From the NCBI GenBank assembly GCA_028687035.1, contig JAQUAX010000002.1, positions 244,693 through 308,692 on the forward strand: a stretch of 64,000 bases of DNA, read 5' to 3'. The stretch's first letter is position 1; each line of letters starts with the position of its first letter. Shown here one piece after another: positions 1 through 12,130 of this stretch. Below the pieces are notes generated by a model. It worked only from the letters and a program-made list of their open reading frames with translations. It was not told the DNA's origin and did no database searches. The position numbers were made by a program, and so were the translations under genes. This DNA comes from Dechloromonas sp. GTDB lineage: Bacteria > Pseudomonadota > Gammaproteobacteria > Burkholderiales > Rhodocyclaceae.

Positions 1-28
1 CGGCGGAACGGCTTGCTAAAATAGCCCG

Positions 29-232
29 ATGCTCCAAATCAAGATCAATGGCGAAACCCGCCAATTTCCCGAACCGCTGACCGTCGCCGGCCTGGTCGAA
101 TCGCTCGGCTACGCCGGCAAGCGCATCGCCGTCGAGCGGAACGGCGAGATCGTCCCGAAGAGCCGGCACGCGGAAACCGCGGTGGACTCGGGCGACCAGT
201 TCGAAATCGTCGTCGCCGTCGGCGGCGGCTAA
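29..232 (+). CDS. thiS: Sulfur carrier protein ThiS
   Basis: Small beta-grasp sulfur carrier of 67 residues that ends in the Gly-Gly tail required for adenylation and thiocarboxylate formation. It delivers sulfur to ThiG for the thiazole moiety of thiamine in the cytoplasm. The length and C-terminus are normal for the family. It lies 14 bases upstream of thiG on the same strand, so the two are probably co-transcribed. Only 28 bases lie upstream in the window, so the promoter and any TPP riboswitch cannot be judged. No clear Shine-Dalgarno is visible before the ATG. Confidence 0.93.
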   Translation: MLQIKINGETRQFPEPLTVAGLVESLGYAGKRIAVERNGEIVPKSRHAETAVDSGDQFEIVVAVGGG

Positions 233-246
233 TCCGGAGAACACCC

Positions 247-1029
247 ATGCATCAACTGACCATCGCCGGCAAGGCGTACCGGTCCCGTCTGCTGGTCGGC
301 ACCGGCAAGTACAAGGACTTTGCCGAGACCCGCGCCGCGATCGACGCGTCCGGCGCCGAGATCGTCACCGTCGCAGTGCGCCGCGTGAACATCGGCCAGG
401 ACGCCGGCCAGCCCAACCTGCTCGATTTCCTGCCGCCCGCGCAATTCACGATTCTGCCCAACACCGCCGGCTGCTACACGGCCGACGACGCGGTGCGCAC
501 GCTGCGCCTGGCGCGCGAGCTGCTCGACGGCCATCCGCTGTGCAAGCTCGAAGTGCTCGGCGACCCGAAGAGCCTGTTTCCGAACATGCCGGAAACCCTG
601 AAGGCGGCCGAAACGCTGGTCAAGGACGGCTTCGAGGTCATGGTCTACTGCTCGGACGACCCGATCCAGGCGAAGATGCTGGAAGACATCGGCTGCGCCG
701 CGGTGATGCCGCTGGCCTCGCTGATCGGCTCCGGCATGGGCATCCTGAATCCGTGGAACCTGCGCCTGATCATCGACAACGCCAAGGTGCCGGTGATCGT
801 CGATGCCGGCGTCGGCACCGCGTCGGACGCGACGATCGCGATGGAACTCGGCTGCGACGGCGTGCTGATGAACACCGCGATCGCCCACGCCAAAGATCCG
901 GTGCTGATGGCCAGCGCCATGAAGAAGGGCGTCGAGGCCGGCCGCGAGGCCTTCCTGGCCGGCCGCATGCCGCGCAAGCTGTACTCGGCCGACCCGTCGT
1001 CGCCGACTTCCGGGCTGATCGGCTCATGA
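247..1029 (+). CDS. thiG: Thiazole synthase ThiG
   Basis: 260-residue TIM-barrel enzyme that condenses 1-deoxyxylulose 5-phosphate, dehydroglycine and ThiS thiocarboxylate into thiazole phosphate. The motif [15 protein letters not shown] carries the Schiff-base lysine (about residue 100). The phosphate-binding segments GSGMGI, and [11 protein letters not shown] followed by GVLMNTAIA, are intact. An ATG at 247 is preceded by GGAGAA. The stop overlaps the trmB start (ATGA), which implies translational coupling of a thiamine gene to a tRNA-modification gene, an arrangement common in betaproteobacteria. Confidence 0.96.
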   Translation: MHQLTIAGKAYRSRLLVGTGKYKDFAETRAAIDASGAEIVTVAVRRVNIGQDAGQPNLLDFLPPAQFTILPNTAGCYTADDAVRTLRLARELLDGHPLCKLEVLGDPKSLFPNMPETLKAAETLVKDGFEVMVYCSDDPIQAKMLEDIGCAAVMPLASLIGSGMGILNPWNLRLIIDNAKVPVIVDAGVGTASDATIAMELGCDGVLMNTAIAHAKDPVLMASAMKKGVEAGREAFLAGRMPRKLYSADPSSPTSGLIGS

Positions 1030-1814
1030 CCGGCGCGCCGCTGATCCATCCCGCCGCCGAAGGCGACGAGGGCGAATACACCGCCGGCCGCCATGGCCAC
1101 ATCAAGAGCTTCGTGCGCCGCGCCGGCCGCATGTCGGAAGCGCAGCAGCGCTATCTCGACGAGATGATGCCGAAGATCGGCATTCCCTACCGGCCGGAGC
1201 CGATCGACCTGGCCGCGGTGTACGGCCGGAATGCGCCGAAAATCCTCGAGATCGGCTGCGGCATGGGCGAGACGACGGCCCGGATCGCCGAAGCCCATCC
1301 GGAGAACGACTACTTCGGGCTGGAAGTCCATGTCCCCGGCGTCGGCGCGCTGTGCAAGCTGATTGCCGAGAAGCATCTGGCCAACCTGCGCATCGGCAAC
1401 CACGACGCCGTCGAGATCGTCCGCGACATGCTGCCGGAGGCCTCGCTGGACGGCATTCACATCTTCTTCCCGGACCCGTGGCACAAGACCCGGCACAAGA
1501 AGCGCCGGCTGATCCAGCCGCCTTTCGTCGCGCTGCTCGCGTCGCGCCTGAAACCCGGCGGCTACATCCACTGCGCGACCGACTGGGAAAACTACGCGCT
1601 GCAGATGCTCGAGGTCCTGGGCGGCGAGCCCGGCCTGGAAAACAGCGTCGCCAACCCGTCGACCGCGGAACTCGCCGCGGCGCTCGAAGCCGATTCCGCC
1701 GCCGGCCTGGCCGGCTTCGCGCCGCGCCCCGACTACCGGCCGCTGACCAAGTTCGAGAACCGCGGCCTGCGGCTCGGCCACGGCGTCTGGGATCTCGTTT
1801 TCAGGAAACGTTGA
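1026..1814 (+). CDS. trmB: tRNA (guanine-N7-)-methyltransferase TrmB
   Basis: SAM-dependent enzyme that makes m7G46 in the tRNA variable loop. The 262-residue protein has the SAM-binding motif [11 protein letters not shown], the acidic segment YFGLEVH and the family signature [18 protein letters not shown], followed by the C-terminal motif TKFENRG. The ATG at 1026 was chosen because it overlaps the thiG stop; the open frame runs further upstream, but only inside thiG. All family motifs are intact. Confidence 0.95.
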   Translation: MTGAPLIHPAAEGDEGEYTAGRHGHIKSFVRRAGRMSEAQQRYLDEMMPKIGIPYRPEPIDLAAVYGRNAPKILEIGCGMGETTARIAEAHPENDYFGLEVHVPGVGALCKLIAEKHLANLRIGNHDAVEIVRDMLPEASLDGIHIFFPDPWHKTRHKKRRLIQPPFVALLASRLKPGGYIHCATDWENYALQMLEVLGGEPGLENSVANPSTAELAAALEADSAAGLAGFAPRPDYRPLTKFENRGLRLGHGVWDLVFRKR

Positions 1815-1816
1815 CC

Positions 1817-2764
1817 ATGTGGTTCAAGAATCTTCAAATCTACCGACTGTCGGCGCCGTGGGCGATCGACCTGGCCAAGCTGGACGAACAGCTGGCGCGC
1901 GGCGAATTCACGCGCTGCCCGTCCAACCAGCCGATGTCGCGCGGCTGGGTGTCGCCGCGCCAGGACGGCGCGCTGGTCTATGCGTCCGACCGTCAGTGGC
2001 TGATCGCGCTGGCCATCGAACAGCGCCTGCTGCCGTCGTCGGTGGTCAATGAGACGGCGCAGGAACGTGCCGAGCAGATCGCGGACCAGCAGGGCTACGC
2101 GCCGGGCCGCAAGCAGATGAAGGAAATCCGCGAGCGCGTCACCGAGGAACTGATGCCGCGCGCCTTCACCCGCAAGCGCAAGACCTTCGTGTGGATCGAC
2201 CCGCAGAACGGCTGGTTCTGCGTCGATGCCGGCAGTCAGGCCAAGGCCGAGGAAGTCATCGAGCACCTGCGCAACTGCCTCGACGACTTCCCGCTGAAGG
2301 CGCTGCATACCCAGCGCTCGCCGCAGTCGGCGATGGCCGACTGGCTGGCCGGCGGCGAGGCCCCGGCCGGCTTCACGATCGACCGCGACTGCGAGCTGAA
2401 GGCGGTCGGCGAGGAAAAGGCGGCGGTGCGCTACGTCCGCCATCCGCTCGGCGACGAGGTCGGCGGCGAGATCAAGTCGCACCTGGCGGCCGGCAAGTTG
2501 CCGACCCGGCTGGCGCTGACCTGGGACGAGCGGATCTCCTTCGTGCTGACCGAGAAGCTGGAGATCAAGCGACTGACCTTCCTCGACCTGCTGAAGGAAG
2601 AGGCCGAGATGAGCGCCGAGCATGCCGACGAGCAGTTCGATGCCGATTTCGCGCTGATGACCGGCGAACTGGCGCGCTTCCTGCCGCAGCTGGTCGAGGC
2701 GCTGGGCGGCGAGCAGGCCGAGGCGGCCCCCGTCGACGGCAGCGTGCCGCCGTGGGAAGCCTGA
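1817..2764 (+). CDS. rdgC: Recombination-associated protein RdgC
   Basis: 315 residues, close to the usual length of about 300. RdgC is a nucleoid-associated ring-forming DNA-binding protein that limits RecA activity. The N-terminus MWFKNLQIYRL, the segment PSNQPMSRGWVSPR and the stretch ending LTFLDLLKEEAE are typical of the family. It starts two bases after trmB and probably belongs to the same transcript. The last residues overlap the start of the YchJ-like gene in another frame. Confidence 0.94.
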   Translation: MWFKNLQIYRLSAPWAIDLAKLDEQLARGEFTRCPSNQPMSRGWVSPRQDGALVYASDRQWLIALAIEQRLLPSSVVNETAQERAEQIADQQGYAPGRKQMKEIRERVTEELMPRAFTRKRKTFVWIDPQNGWFCVDAGSQAKAEEVIEHLRNCLDDFPLKALHTQRSPQSAMADWLAGGEAPAGFTIDRDCELKAVGEEKAAVRYVRHPLGDEVGGEIKSHLAAGKLPTRLALTWDERISFVLTEKLEIKRLTFLDLLKEEAEMSAEHADEQFDADFALMTGELARFLPQLVEALGGEQAEAAPVDGSVPPWEA

Positions 2765-3147
2765 AGCCCGGCGCCCTCTGTCCCTGCGGCAGCGGCCGCA
2801 GCTACGCGGCCTGCTGCGGTCCACTGCACGCCGGCAGCGAAAACGCGGCCACCGCCGAAGCGCTGATGCGTTCCCGCTACGCGGCCTTCGTGCTGCAACT
2901 CGGGGATTACCTGCTGGCCACCTGGCACCCGTCGACGCGGCCGTCCGAACTGGATCTCGCCGCCGATCCGGCCAAATGGCTGGGGCTCGAGGTCCGGCGC
3001 CACGTCGTCGGGGACGCGTCGCATGCGACGGTCGAATTCGTCGCCCGCTACCGGGTTGCCGGGCGCGGCCACCGCTTGCACGAAATCAGTCGTTTCGTCA
3101 GAGAAGACGGCCGATGGCTGTATATTGACGGCGTGATCGATGACTGA
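2752..3147 (+). CDS. YchJ-family SEC-C motif protein (UPF0225)
   Basis: About 131 residues. The N-terminus carries the zinc-binding SEC-C motif CPCGSGRSYAACC, followed by the YchJ signature AEALMRSRYAAFV and an NTF2-like middle domain ending in GRWLYIDG. The function of the family is not established. A GTG at 2752 is the most sensible start because it places the SEC-C cysteines about 10 residues in; the open frame upstream is an rdgC shadow. The gene overlaps the rdgC 3' end by 13 bases. A CTG at 2761 is possible but less likely. Confidence 0.85.
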   Translation: MGSLKPGALCPCGSGRSYAACCGPLHAGSENAATAEALMRSRYAAFVLQLGDYLLATWHPSTRPSELDLAADPAKWLGLEVRRHVVGDASHATVEFVARYRVAGRGHRLHEISRFVREDGRWLYIDGVIDD

Positions 3148-3152
3148 TTTCC

Positions 3153-5591
<2,439 letters not shown>

Positions 5592-5597
<6 letters not shown>

Positions 5598-6788
5598 GAA
5601 GCGTTCGAGCAACTGGTTCAGGAAGCGCCGGCCCTGCAGCGTCGGCGCGATGCGCTCGGGACCGACGGCGAGCAGGCCGTCGGCCTCGGCCCGCTTCAGT
5701 TCGGGCAGGATCGCCGCCAGCGGCGTCGCGGTGCGCGCCTCGAACAGCGACGGATGGAAGCCGTCGGCCAGGCGCAGCGCATTCATCAGGAACTCGAAGG
5801 GCAGTGCGGCGGCCTCGACCTGGCTTTCCTCCTGCAGCGGCCGGCCGGCCGCGACATTTTCCAGATAGGCCTTCGGGTGCTTCCAGCGCATCTGGCGCAG
5901 CACGCGGTCGTGCAGCGTCAGCTTGGAATGCGCGCCGGCGCCGATCCCCAGGTAGTCGCCGAAATACCAGTAGTTGAGGTTGTGCAGGCACTGGCGGTCG
6001 CGCCGGGCGAAAGCCGACGTCTCGTAATTGGCGTAGCCGACGGCGGCCAGTTTCGCTTCGATCGCCTCCTGCATGTCGGCGCAGGCGTCGCCCTCGGGCA
6101 GTTCCGGCGGGAAGGCGGCGAAGCGCGTGTTCGGCTCCAGCGTCAGCTGGTAGCACGACAGGTGCGCCGGCGCGAAGGACAGCGCGGTGTCGACGTCGCT
6201 CAGCGCCTGGTCCAGCGTCTGGCCCGGCAGGCCGTACATCAGGTCGAGGTTGAAGCGCTCGAAATGCTCGCCGGCCAGCTGTGCGGCGCGCTTCGCCTCG
6301 GCGGCGTCGTGGATGCGGCCGAGCGCCTTGAGGTGGCCGTCGTCGAAGCTCTGGATGCCGAGCGACAGCCGGTTGACGCCGGCCGCGCGGAAGCCGGCGA
6401 ATTTCGCCGCCTCGACCGTTCCCGGATTGGCCTCCAGCGTGATCTCGGCGTCCGGTGACAGCATCGCCAGCGCGCGGAAGGCGGCGAGCAGTTCGTCGAT
6501 CGCCGCCGGCGACAGCAGGCTGGGCGTGCCGCCGCCGAAGAACACGGTGACCACCGGCCGGCCCCAGATCAGCGGCAGCGCCGACTGCAGGTCGGCGATC
6601 AGCGCATCGACGTAGGCGCGCTCGGGAATCGTCTCGCCGGCCTCGTGCGAGTTGAAGTCGCAGTAGGGGCATTTCTGCACGCACCACGGGACATGCACGT
6701 ACAGCGCGAGCGGCGGCGACACGCGGAATTCGAGTTCCGCTGCGGTCGACCGCGGTTTTTCGGCAAAAATCGGGATGGTGCGGGACAT
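5592..6788 (-). CDS. hemW: Heme chaperone HemW (radical SAM, HemN-like)
   Basis: About 398 residues. The radical-SAM cluster motif CVQKCPYCDFNS and VFFGGGTPSLL, followed by LSLGIQSF and LMYGLPGQT, identify the HemW branch; HemN has a different motif context. HemW binds heme and is thought to insert it into target proteins, and it is not a coproporphyrinogen oxidase. The ATG at 6788 gives the usual N-terminal distance to the cluster. A TTG at 6854 preceded by GGAAAG is an alternative. It lies downstream of rph-rdgB on the same strand, an order common in proteobacteria. Confidence 0.92.
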
Positions 6789-6879
6789 GGCGGCGTCGGC
6801 TGAGGGGGAAGCAAGGGGCGAAGCGCAGAGCGCTGCGGCGGCGGATAAGTTCAATTTCTTTCCGCCGCCGGTGGACGAT

Positions 6880-7467
6880 CTAGAGTTCCGGCAGGCGCTC
6901 GATCAGCTTCTGCATCGCCCGGCCGCGGTGCGACACGCGGTTCTTGGTGTCGGCGTCGAGTTCGGCGGCGGTCTGGCCGAATTCCGGCACGAAGAACAGC
7001 GGGTCGTAGCCGAAGCCGCCGTCGCCGCGGTACTGGTCGACGATCTCGCCGTGCCATTCGCCTTCGGCGATGATCGGCTGCGGATCGTCGGCGCTGCGGC
7101 ACAGCACCAGGCAGCTGACGAAGTGGGCACGGCGGTCGCTCTGATCGGCGAGGTCGGCGAGCAGCTTCTCGTTGTTGCGCGCGTCCGACTTCGGTTCGCC
7201 GGCGTAGCGCGCCGAGATCACGCCGGGGGCGCCGCCGAGCGCCCGCACGCACAGGCCGGAATCGTCGGCCAGCGCCGGCAGGCCGCTGTGCGCGGCGGCG
7301 TGGCGGGCCTTGGCCAGCGCGTTCTCGACGAAGGTGACGTGCGGCTCCTCGGCTTCCGGGATGCCCAGCGTGCCCTGCGGGATGACCTCGAAGCCGAGCG
7401 GCGCCAGCAGCGCGTTCAGCTCCTTCATCTTCTTGGCGTTGTTCGACGCGAGGACGAGCTTTTTCAT
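6880..7467 (-). CDS. rdgB: XTP/dITP diphosphatase (RdgB/HAM1)
   Basis: 195-residue house-cleaning nucleotide pyrophosphatase that removes deaminated purine nucleotides (ITP, dITP, XTP). Key motifs are [12 protein letters not shown] at the N-terminus, the substrate segment [17 protein letters not shown] and GFGYDPLFF, with the final [11 protein letters not shown]. The ATG at 7467 overlaps the rph stop (ATGA on the minus strand), which implies coupling. All active-site motifs are present. Confidence 0.95.
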   Translation of the reverse strand: MKKLVLASNNAKKMKELNALLAPLGFEVIPQGTLGIPEAEEPHVTFVENALAKARHAAAHSGLPALADDSGLCVRALGGAPGVISARYAGEPKSDARNNEKLLADLADQSDRRAHFVSCLVLCRSADDPQPIIAEGEWHGEIVDQYRGDGGFGYDPLFFVPEFGQTAAELDADTKNRVSHRGRAMQKLIERLPEL

Positions 7468-8180
7468 GAGGCGAGCGCGCTTTCCTGGGCGGCGACCAAC
7501 TGGCGGATGCCCATCTGGGCGAGGTCCATCAGCACGTTCATCTGCTCGCGGCTGAAGGGCTCGCCCTCGGCGGTGCCCTGGACTTCGACGATGCCGCCGC
7601 TGCCGGTCATGATCACGTTCATGTCGGTGTCGCAGCCGGAATCCTCGGGGTAGTCGAGGTCGAGCACCGGGCTGCCCTGGTAGATGCCGACGGATATGGC
7701 GGCGACGTGGTCGCGCACCGGGTTCGCGGTCAACTTGCCGGATTGCACCAGTTTCTCGCAGGCTTCGAACAGCGCGATCCAGGCGCCGGTGATTGATGCG
7801 CAGCGGGTGCCGCCGTCGGCCTGCAGCACGTCGCAGTCGAGCGTGATCTGGCGCTCGCCGAGCGCCTTGAGGTCGGTCACGGCGCGCAGGCTGCGGCCGA
7901 TCAGGCGCTGGATCTCCTGGGTCCGGCCGGTCTGCTTGCCCTTGGCCGCTTCGCGTGCCGAGCGGGTGTGCGTCGAGCGCGGCAGCATGCCGTATTCCGC
8001 GGTGACCCAGCCCTGGCCCTTGCCGCGCAGGAAGGGCGGCACGTTCTCCTCGACGGACGCGGTGCACAGCACGCGGGTGTCGCCCATCTCGATCAGCACC
8101 GAACCTTCGGCGTGGCGGGTGAAGTTGCGGGTGATGCGGACGGTGCGGAGCTGGTCCGGCTGGCGTTGGCTGGGGCGCAT
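7464..8180 (-). CDS. rph: Ribonuclease PH
   Basis: 238 residues, the standard size of the hexameric phosphorolytic 3'-5' exoribonuclease that trims tRNA 3' ends. Seen motifs include [28 protein letters not shown], the phosphate-binding [21 protein letters not shown], the metal-binding [13 protein letters not shown], and [21 protein letters not shown]. Unlike E. coli K-12, the frame is intact. It lies downstream of the PP2C/kinase pair and upstream of rdgB. Confidence 0.96.
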   Translation of the reverse strand: MRPSQRQPDQLRTVRITRNFTRHAEGSVLIEMGDTRVLCTASVEENVPPFLRGKGQGWVTAEYGMLPRSTHTRSAREAAKGKQTGRTQEIQRLIGRSLRAVTDLKALGERQITLDCDVLQADGGTRCASITGAWIALFEACEKLVQSGKLTANPVRDHVAAISVGIYQGSPVLDLDYPEDSGCDTDMNVIMTGSGGIVEVQGTAEGEPFSREQMNVLMDLAQMGIRQLVAAQESALAS

Positions 8181-8189
8181 GGCTTTCCT

Positions 8190-9107
8190 TTATTGTTTCG
8201 GGTTGTATTTGGCGATCGCGGCGCGGATTTCGTCGATCGCCTTCTCGATTTCGTCGTCGGACAGTTCGCTCTTGTACGCCGGGTTGCGGCCGAACTGGTC
8301 GAGGCGGGTGGTGACTTCGTCCTCGGCCATCGCCTGAGTCGAGATCGACGTGGTGACGTCCTCGATGCAGGTATCCTCCCAGCGCACGGCGACGACCGAC
8401 AGATTGTCGCGGTGGGGGCCGCCGTGCAGTTCGGTCTGGTCGAGCAGCCGGGGCACCGCCTGCATCAGGTCGCGCCCCTTGAGCGCGGCGGCCATGCTCT
8501 CGGCCGGCGTGACGCCCCACAGGCCGTCGGTGCACAGCAGCAGGATGTCGCCGTGTTCGAGCGGGGTCTTGCGCGAGAAGTCGATTTCCGGCGAGGTCGG
8601 GCCGCCGAGGCAGCTGTAGATCTTGTTGCGGTCCGGATGGGTCGCCGCCTGTTCCGCGGTGATCATGCCCTCGTCGAGCAGCAGCTGGATGCGCGAATGG
8701 TCGCGCGTGCGGGCGACGATGCGGCCGTCGCGCATCAGGAACAGCCGGGAGTCGCCGGCGTGCGCCCAGTAGGCGATGTTGTTCTGCACGATGCAGGCGA
8801 CGCAGGTCGTGCGCGGCGAATCCTCGAGCCGGTGGCTCGTCGCGAAATCGGCGATCGCCTGGTGGGCGCTCAGCATGGCTTTCTGCATGAACAGGAAGGG
8901 ATCGGCCAGCGTCGGCCGCGCCTCGCGCTGGAAGGCCTCGGCCAGCGCCTGGACGGCGAACTGCGCGGCGACCTCGCCGTAGTGATGGCCGCCCATGCCG
9001 TCGGCGACGACCATCAGCAGCGCGTCGCGCGAATAGCAGTAGGTTGTCCGGTCCTCGTTGTTCTTGCGGCCGCCGAGGCGGCTTTCCTGATAGATCGTGA
9101 ATCTCAT
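8190..9107 (-). CDS. PP2C-family serine/threonine protein phosphatase
   Basis: 305 residues. The metal-dependent PPM/PP2C fold is shown by NNEDR near the N-terminus, VVADGMGGHHYGE, AHAGDSRLFLMRDG, LLCTDGLW and HRDNLSVVAV, which supply the metal-binding aspartates. It probably reverses phosphorylation by the kinase whose stop overlaps its start (ATGA at 9104-9107). A C-terminal acidic, likely helical tail (about residues 260-305) follows the catalytic core. Substrates are unknown. Confidence 0.9.
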   Translation of the reverse strand: MRFTIYQESRLGGRKNNEDRTTYCYSRDALLMVVADGMGGHHYGEVAAQFAVQALAEAFQREARPTLADPFLFMQKAMLSAHQAIADFATSHRLEDSPRTTCVACIVQNNIAYWAHAGDSRLFLMRDGRIVARTRDHSRIQLLLDEGMITAEQAATHPDRNKIYSCLGGPTSPEIDFSRKTPLEHGDILLLCTDGLWGVTPAESMAAALKGRDLMQAVPRLLDQTELHGGPHRDNLSVVAVRWEDTCIEDVTTSISTQAMAEDEVTTRLDQFGRNPAYKSELSDDEIEKAIDEIRAAIAKYNPKQ

Positions 9108-10054
9108 AGGATGGGCTTGTTCAGTTTCTCGACGAAGCGCCCCAGCCAGTTGCCGGGATGACGGTTGGGCTTGGGCGGGATCACGGTTTCGACCAGCGCC
9201 TTCTGCAGCGAGAAGACGCTCTGCGGGCGGCACAGGTGGTCGAGGTTCAGGCACCAGTCGACGATCTCGAGCAGGCGCTCGGAATACTGGCCGGCCCAGC
9301 GCTGCATCGCCGGCGCCAGGTGGTCTTCCTTGAGCCGCTCGTCGGCCGCCGGCGGAGAGGACCCGGCCAGGCAGGCGTACATCGCGGCACCGACGCTGTA
9401 GATATCGCTCCACGGACCGAGGTTGTCGCGCTTGCCGTAGTGCTCCGGCGACGCGAAACCCGGCGTGTACATCGGTTTCAGGATCGGCTGGTCGCTCGCC
9501 AGCGTCTGGCGGGCCGCGCCGAAGTCGATCAGCACCGGCGTGTTGTCGTTGCGCAGGTAGATGTTGGACGGCTTCAGGTCGAGGTGCAGCAGCTTGTGCG
9601 CATGCACCTCGCGCAGGCCGTTCAGCATGCGCGTGAAGACGCCGCGGATGAAGCGTTCTGAAATCTGCCCGTGATGCTTCTGGATGTATTCCTGCAGCGT
9701 GCGCCCTTCCTCGTACGGCATTACCATGTACACGGTGTCGTTGGCGCGGAAGAAGTTGAGCACGCGGATCACGTTCGGATGCGACAGCCGGGCCAGTGAG
9801 CGGCCCTCCTCGAAAAAGCACTTCATGCCGTAGCGGAAGGCGCCGAGGTGCTCGGCGTCGATGTTCGGCCGGGTTTCCCCTTCGCCGCGCAGCGCCAGGC
9901 TGTTCGGCAGGTATTCCTTGATCGCGACCTGGCGCCCGTCGGCATCGGCGGCGAGATAGACGATGGAAAAACCACCGAGCGAGAGCTGGCGTTCTATCGT
10001 GTACTCTTCCAGTCGATACCCGTTCGGCAACGGGTGATTGGCTTGTTGCGCCAT
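9104..10054 (-). CDS. Hanks-type serine/threonine protein kinase
   Basis: 316 residues with a complete kinase core: a glycine-rich loop GGFSIVYLA, the lysine in VAIKEYLP, the catalytic loop HLDLKPSNIYL, DFGAAR, and an APE-like FASPEHY. There is no transmembrane segment or extracellular sensor, so it is a soluble kinase. It is co-transcribed with and overlaps its cognate-looking PP2C phosphatase. Paired kinase/phosphatase genes beside rph-yicC recur in betaproteobacteria (from memory, not checked). The signal and targets are unknown. Confidence 0.9.
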   Translation of the reverse strand: MAQQANHPLPNGYRLEEYTIERQLSLGGFSIVYLAADADGRQVAIKEYLPNSLALRGEGETRPNIDAEHLGAFRYGMKCFFEEGRSLARLSHPNVIRVLNFFRANDTVYMVMPYEEGRTLQEYIQKHHGQISERFIRGVFTRMLNGLREVHAHKLLHLDLKPSNIYLRNDNTPVLIDFGAARQTLASDQPILKPMYTPGFASPEHYGKRDNLGPWSDIYSVGAAMYACLAGSSPPAADERLKEDHLAPAMQRWAGQYSERLLEIVDWCLNLDHLCRPQSVFSLQKALVETVIPPKPNRHPGNWLGRFVEKLNKPIL

Positions 10055-10131
10055 TGATCTCGCGGTTATGATGCTCGGTCAGGCATTTTCGGGCGTGTCG
10101 TCCGGCCTGTAAAGCTGGAGAACTCCCCAAG

Positions 10132-10998
10132 ATGATTTGCAGCATGACCGGTTATGCAGTGAAAACGCGCGATCTCGAGCGCGGTACGCTGCAGCTCGAA
10201 CTGAAGAGCGTCAATTCCCGCTACCTCGATTTCCATTTCCGCATCGCCGACGACCTGCGGGCGCTCGAAATGCCGCTGCGCGAGCTGCTGGCCTCGCGCC
10301 TGTCGCGCGGCAAGGTCGAGTGCCGCCTGAACTTCAACGCGGCGGCGGCGCGCGCCGAACAGTTGCGCCCCAATGCGGACCTGCTGGCCGCGCTGCGCAC
10401 GATGAACGACGAGGTGCGCGCCGCTCATCCGGAAGCCCAGCCGCTGTCGGTCAATGAAATCCTGCGCTGGCCCGGCATGTTCGGCGAGCAGGGTATCGAT
10501 TACGCCGCGCTGCAGCCCGAGGTGCTGGCGCTGGCCGGCGAAGCCCTGGCAGACTTCACCGCGACCCGGGCCCGCGAAGGCGAAAAACTGGCTGCGATGA
10601 TCGTCGACCGCGTCCGCGTCATGCGCGACATCGTCGCCCGCGTTGCGCCGCGCATCCCCGAGGCGCAGGCGCTGTTCGCCGACAAGCTGCGCCAGCGCCT
10701 GGTCGAGGCGATCGGCAACGCCAGCGACGACCGCATCCTGCAGGAAGTGGCCGTCTTCGCGACGCGGATCGATGTGGCTGAAGAGCTTTCCCGACTGACC
10801 GCCCACCTCGACGAAGTGGAACGGGTGCTGAAAAAAGGCGGCGCCGTCGGCAAGCGCCTGGATTTCCTGATGCAGGAACTGAACCGCGAAGCGAACACGC
10901 TGGGGTCGAAATCGGCGGTGACCGAAGTGTCTCAGGCCTCGATGGACCTGAAGCTGCTGATCGAGCAGATGCGGGAACAGATCCAGAATCTGGAGTGA
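10132..10998 (+). CDS. YicC-family endoribonuclease
   Basis: 288 residues. The start MTGYA, the stretch LKSVNSRYLDFHFR and the C-terminal EVSQASMDLKLLIEQMREQIQN are the signatures of the YicC family, whose E. coli member is reported to act as an RNase on small RNAs. A GGAGA precedes the ATG at 10132; an ATG at 10144 starts exactly at MTGYA and is also possible. YicC is normally followed directly by gmk. Here a glycan island of about 12 kb lies between them. Confidence 0.93.
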   Translation: MICSMTGYAVKTRDLERGTLQLELKSVNSRYLDFHFRIADDLRALEMPLRELLASRLSRGKVECRLNFNAAAARAEQLRPNADLLAALRTMNDEVRAAHPEAQPLSVNEILRWPGMFGEQGIDYAALQPEVLALAGEALADFTATRAREGEKLAAMIVDRVRVMRDIVARVAPRIPEAQALFADKLRQRLVEAIGNASDDRILQEVAVFATRIDVAEELSRLTAHLDEVERVLKKGGAVGKRLDFLMQELNREANTLGSKSAVTEVSQASMDLKLLIEQMREQIQNLE

Positions 10999-11035
10999 GT
11001 TTTCCTTCCTCTACGTTTTTTTATTTCTCTGATGG

Positions 11036-12130
11036 ATGGGAATGAAACTTCGTGAGTGCTTGCACAGCTATTTGAGTCTTCCTATACGTCTTCCGTCGAC
11101 GCTCCGTCGGGGACGGGAGGTTCGAGCTTCGGTATTCGGAACGCCGATTGCTTTCCGTTGCGCTCAGGCTGATTTGGTTCTATCTGCCGAGGCTTTGGGA
11201 TCGGCCTTCCTCTTGCCCGCAGCATCCAAGGGATGGGGTATTTCCGGCAGGGCTGCTGATCCTGTTTGGCTGGAGGGGGCTGGGCAGATTCTTGACACGG
11301 CTGGTGATTGGTGGGGATGGCAAGCTGAAGCTCCGCGCTTTAGGACGCGGCCGGCAGGGGTAAAGCGGGACGGAGGTGGACAGGCCTTTAGCCTGGGGGT
11401 CGATTCCTTCTACACGTTGTTTTTTGCTGATGCACTACCAAGCCATCTTGTTATCGCAGGGGGGTTTGATGTACCCGTTACGAAAACGGATATTCTAGGT
11501 GCAATGTGTGAATCGGTGGCTGAAGTGGCGGAGGCTATTGGCGCCAAGTGGTTGATGCTTGAGACCGATCTTAGGCGACATCCTCTGTTTCGCGAATTGC
11601 ACTGGGAAAGATCCCATGGTGGTGCGCTGGCTATGTTGGGGCATCTGCTACAAGACGCATTCGGTACTTTTTCCGTTTCATCCTCTTTCCAGTTGGGTCA
11701 CCTGGGGCCTTGGGGGTCGCATCCGGACCTTGACCCATTGTGGTCAAGCAGCCACCTTCGCATCCAGCATTTTGGTCAGCAAACTTCAAGGCTGGAAAAG
11801 CTGCGGCGCCTGGTACAGCATCCGATGGCCAGGGAACTCGTGAGGCGCCATTTGCGGGTTTGCTGGGTGGCACCCAGCGAGAATGGGAACTGTGGTAAGT
11901 GCCGGAAATGTTTGCTGCTGCGTGCGTCCCTTGAAATTATTGAGCCCGGCTATCGCTTACGAACGATGCCGGCTGCGGTTGATCTGGTTGGCGCGCTAGA
12001 TTCGCTTGCTCCTGTTACTGACCTGTTGGTGCTGAGTTTTTGGCGCGAGTTGCGTGGTGGGGCCGACCGCCGCTTGGAGAAGGCAATTTGCGATCTTGTT
12101 GCTCGCTCGGAAATGGCGTTTGATAAATGA
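11036..12130 (+). CDS. QueC-like PP-loop (adenine nucleotide alpha-hydrolase) protein of a glycan cluster, function unknown
   Basis: 364 residues, longer than QueC (about 230). A PP-loop-like SLGVDS at residues 119-124 binds the ATP phosphates in relatives; the usual second glycine (SGGxDS) is leucine here. Further on, C276-x9-C286-GK-C289-RK-C292 matches the zinc-binding four-cysteine spacing of QueC. The segments SHPDLDPLWSS and RLEKLRRL sit between them. Similar proteins occur in polysaccharide gene clusters, but I know of no assigned reaction. ATP-dependent amide, nitrile or thio chemistry on a carboxylated sugar or lipid is only an inference. The stop overlaps the next gene (ATGA). An ATG at 11042 is an alternative start. 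Confidence 0.7.
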   Translation: MGMKLRECLHSYLSLPIRLPSTLRRGREVRASVFGTPIAFRCAQADLVLSAEALGSAFLLPAASKGWGISGRAADPVWLEGAGQILDTAGDWWGWQAEAPRFRTRPAGVKRDGGGQAFSLGVDSFYTLFFADALPSHLVIAGGFDVPVTKTDILGAMCESVAEVAEAIGAKWLMLETDLRRHPLFRELHWERSHGGALAMLGHLLQDAFGTFSVSSSFQLGHLGPWGSHPDLDPLWSSSHLRIQHFGQQTSRLEKLRRLVQHPMARELVRRHLRVCWVAPSENGNCGKCRKCLLLRASLEIIEPGYRLRTMPAAVDLVGALDSLAPVTDLLVLSFWRELRGGADRRLEKAICDLVARSEMAFDK

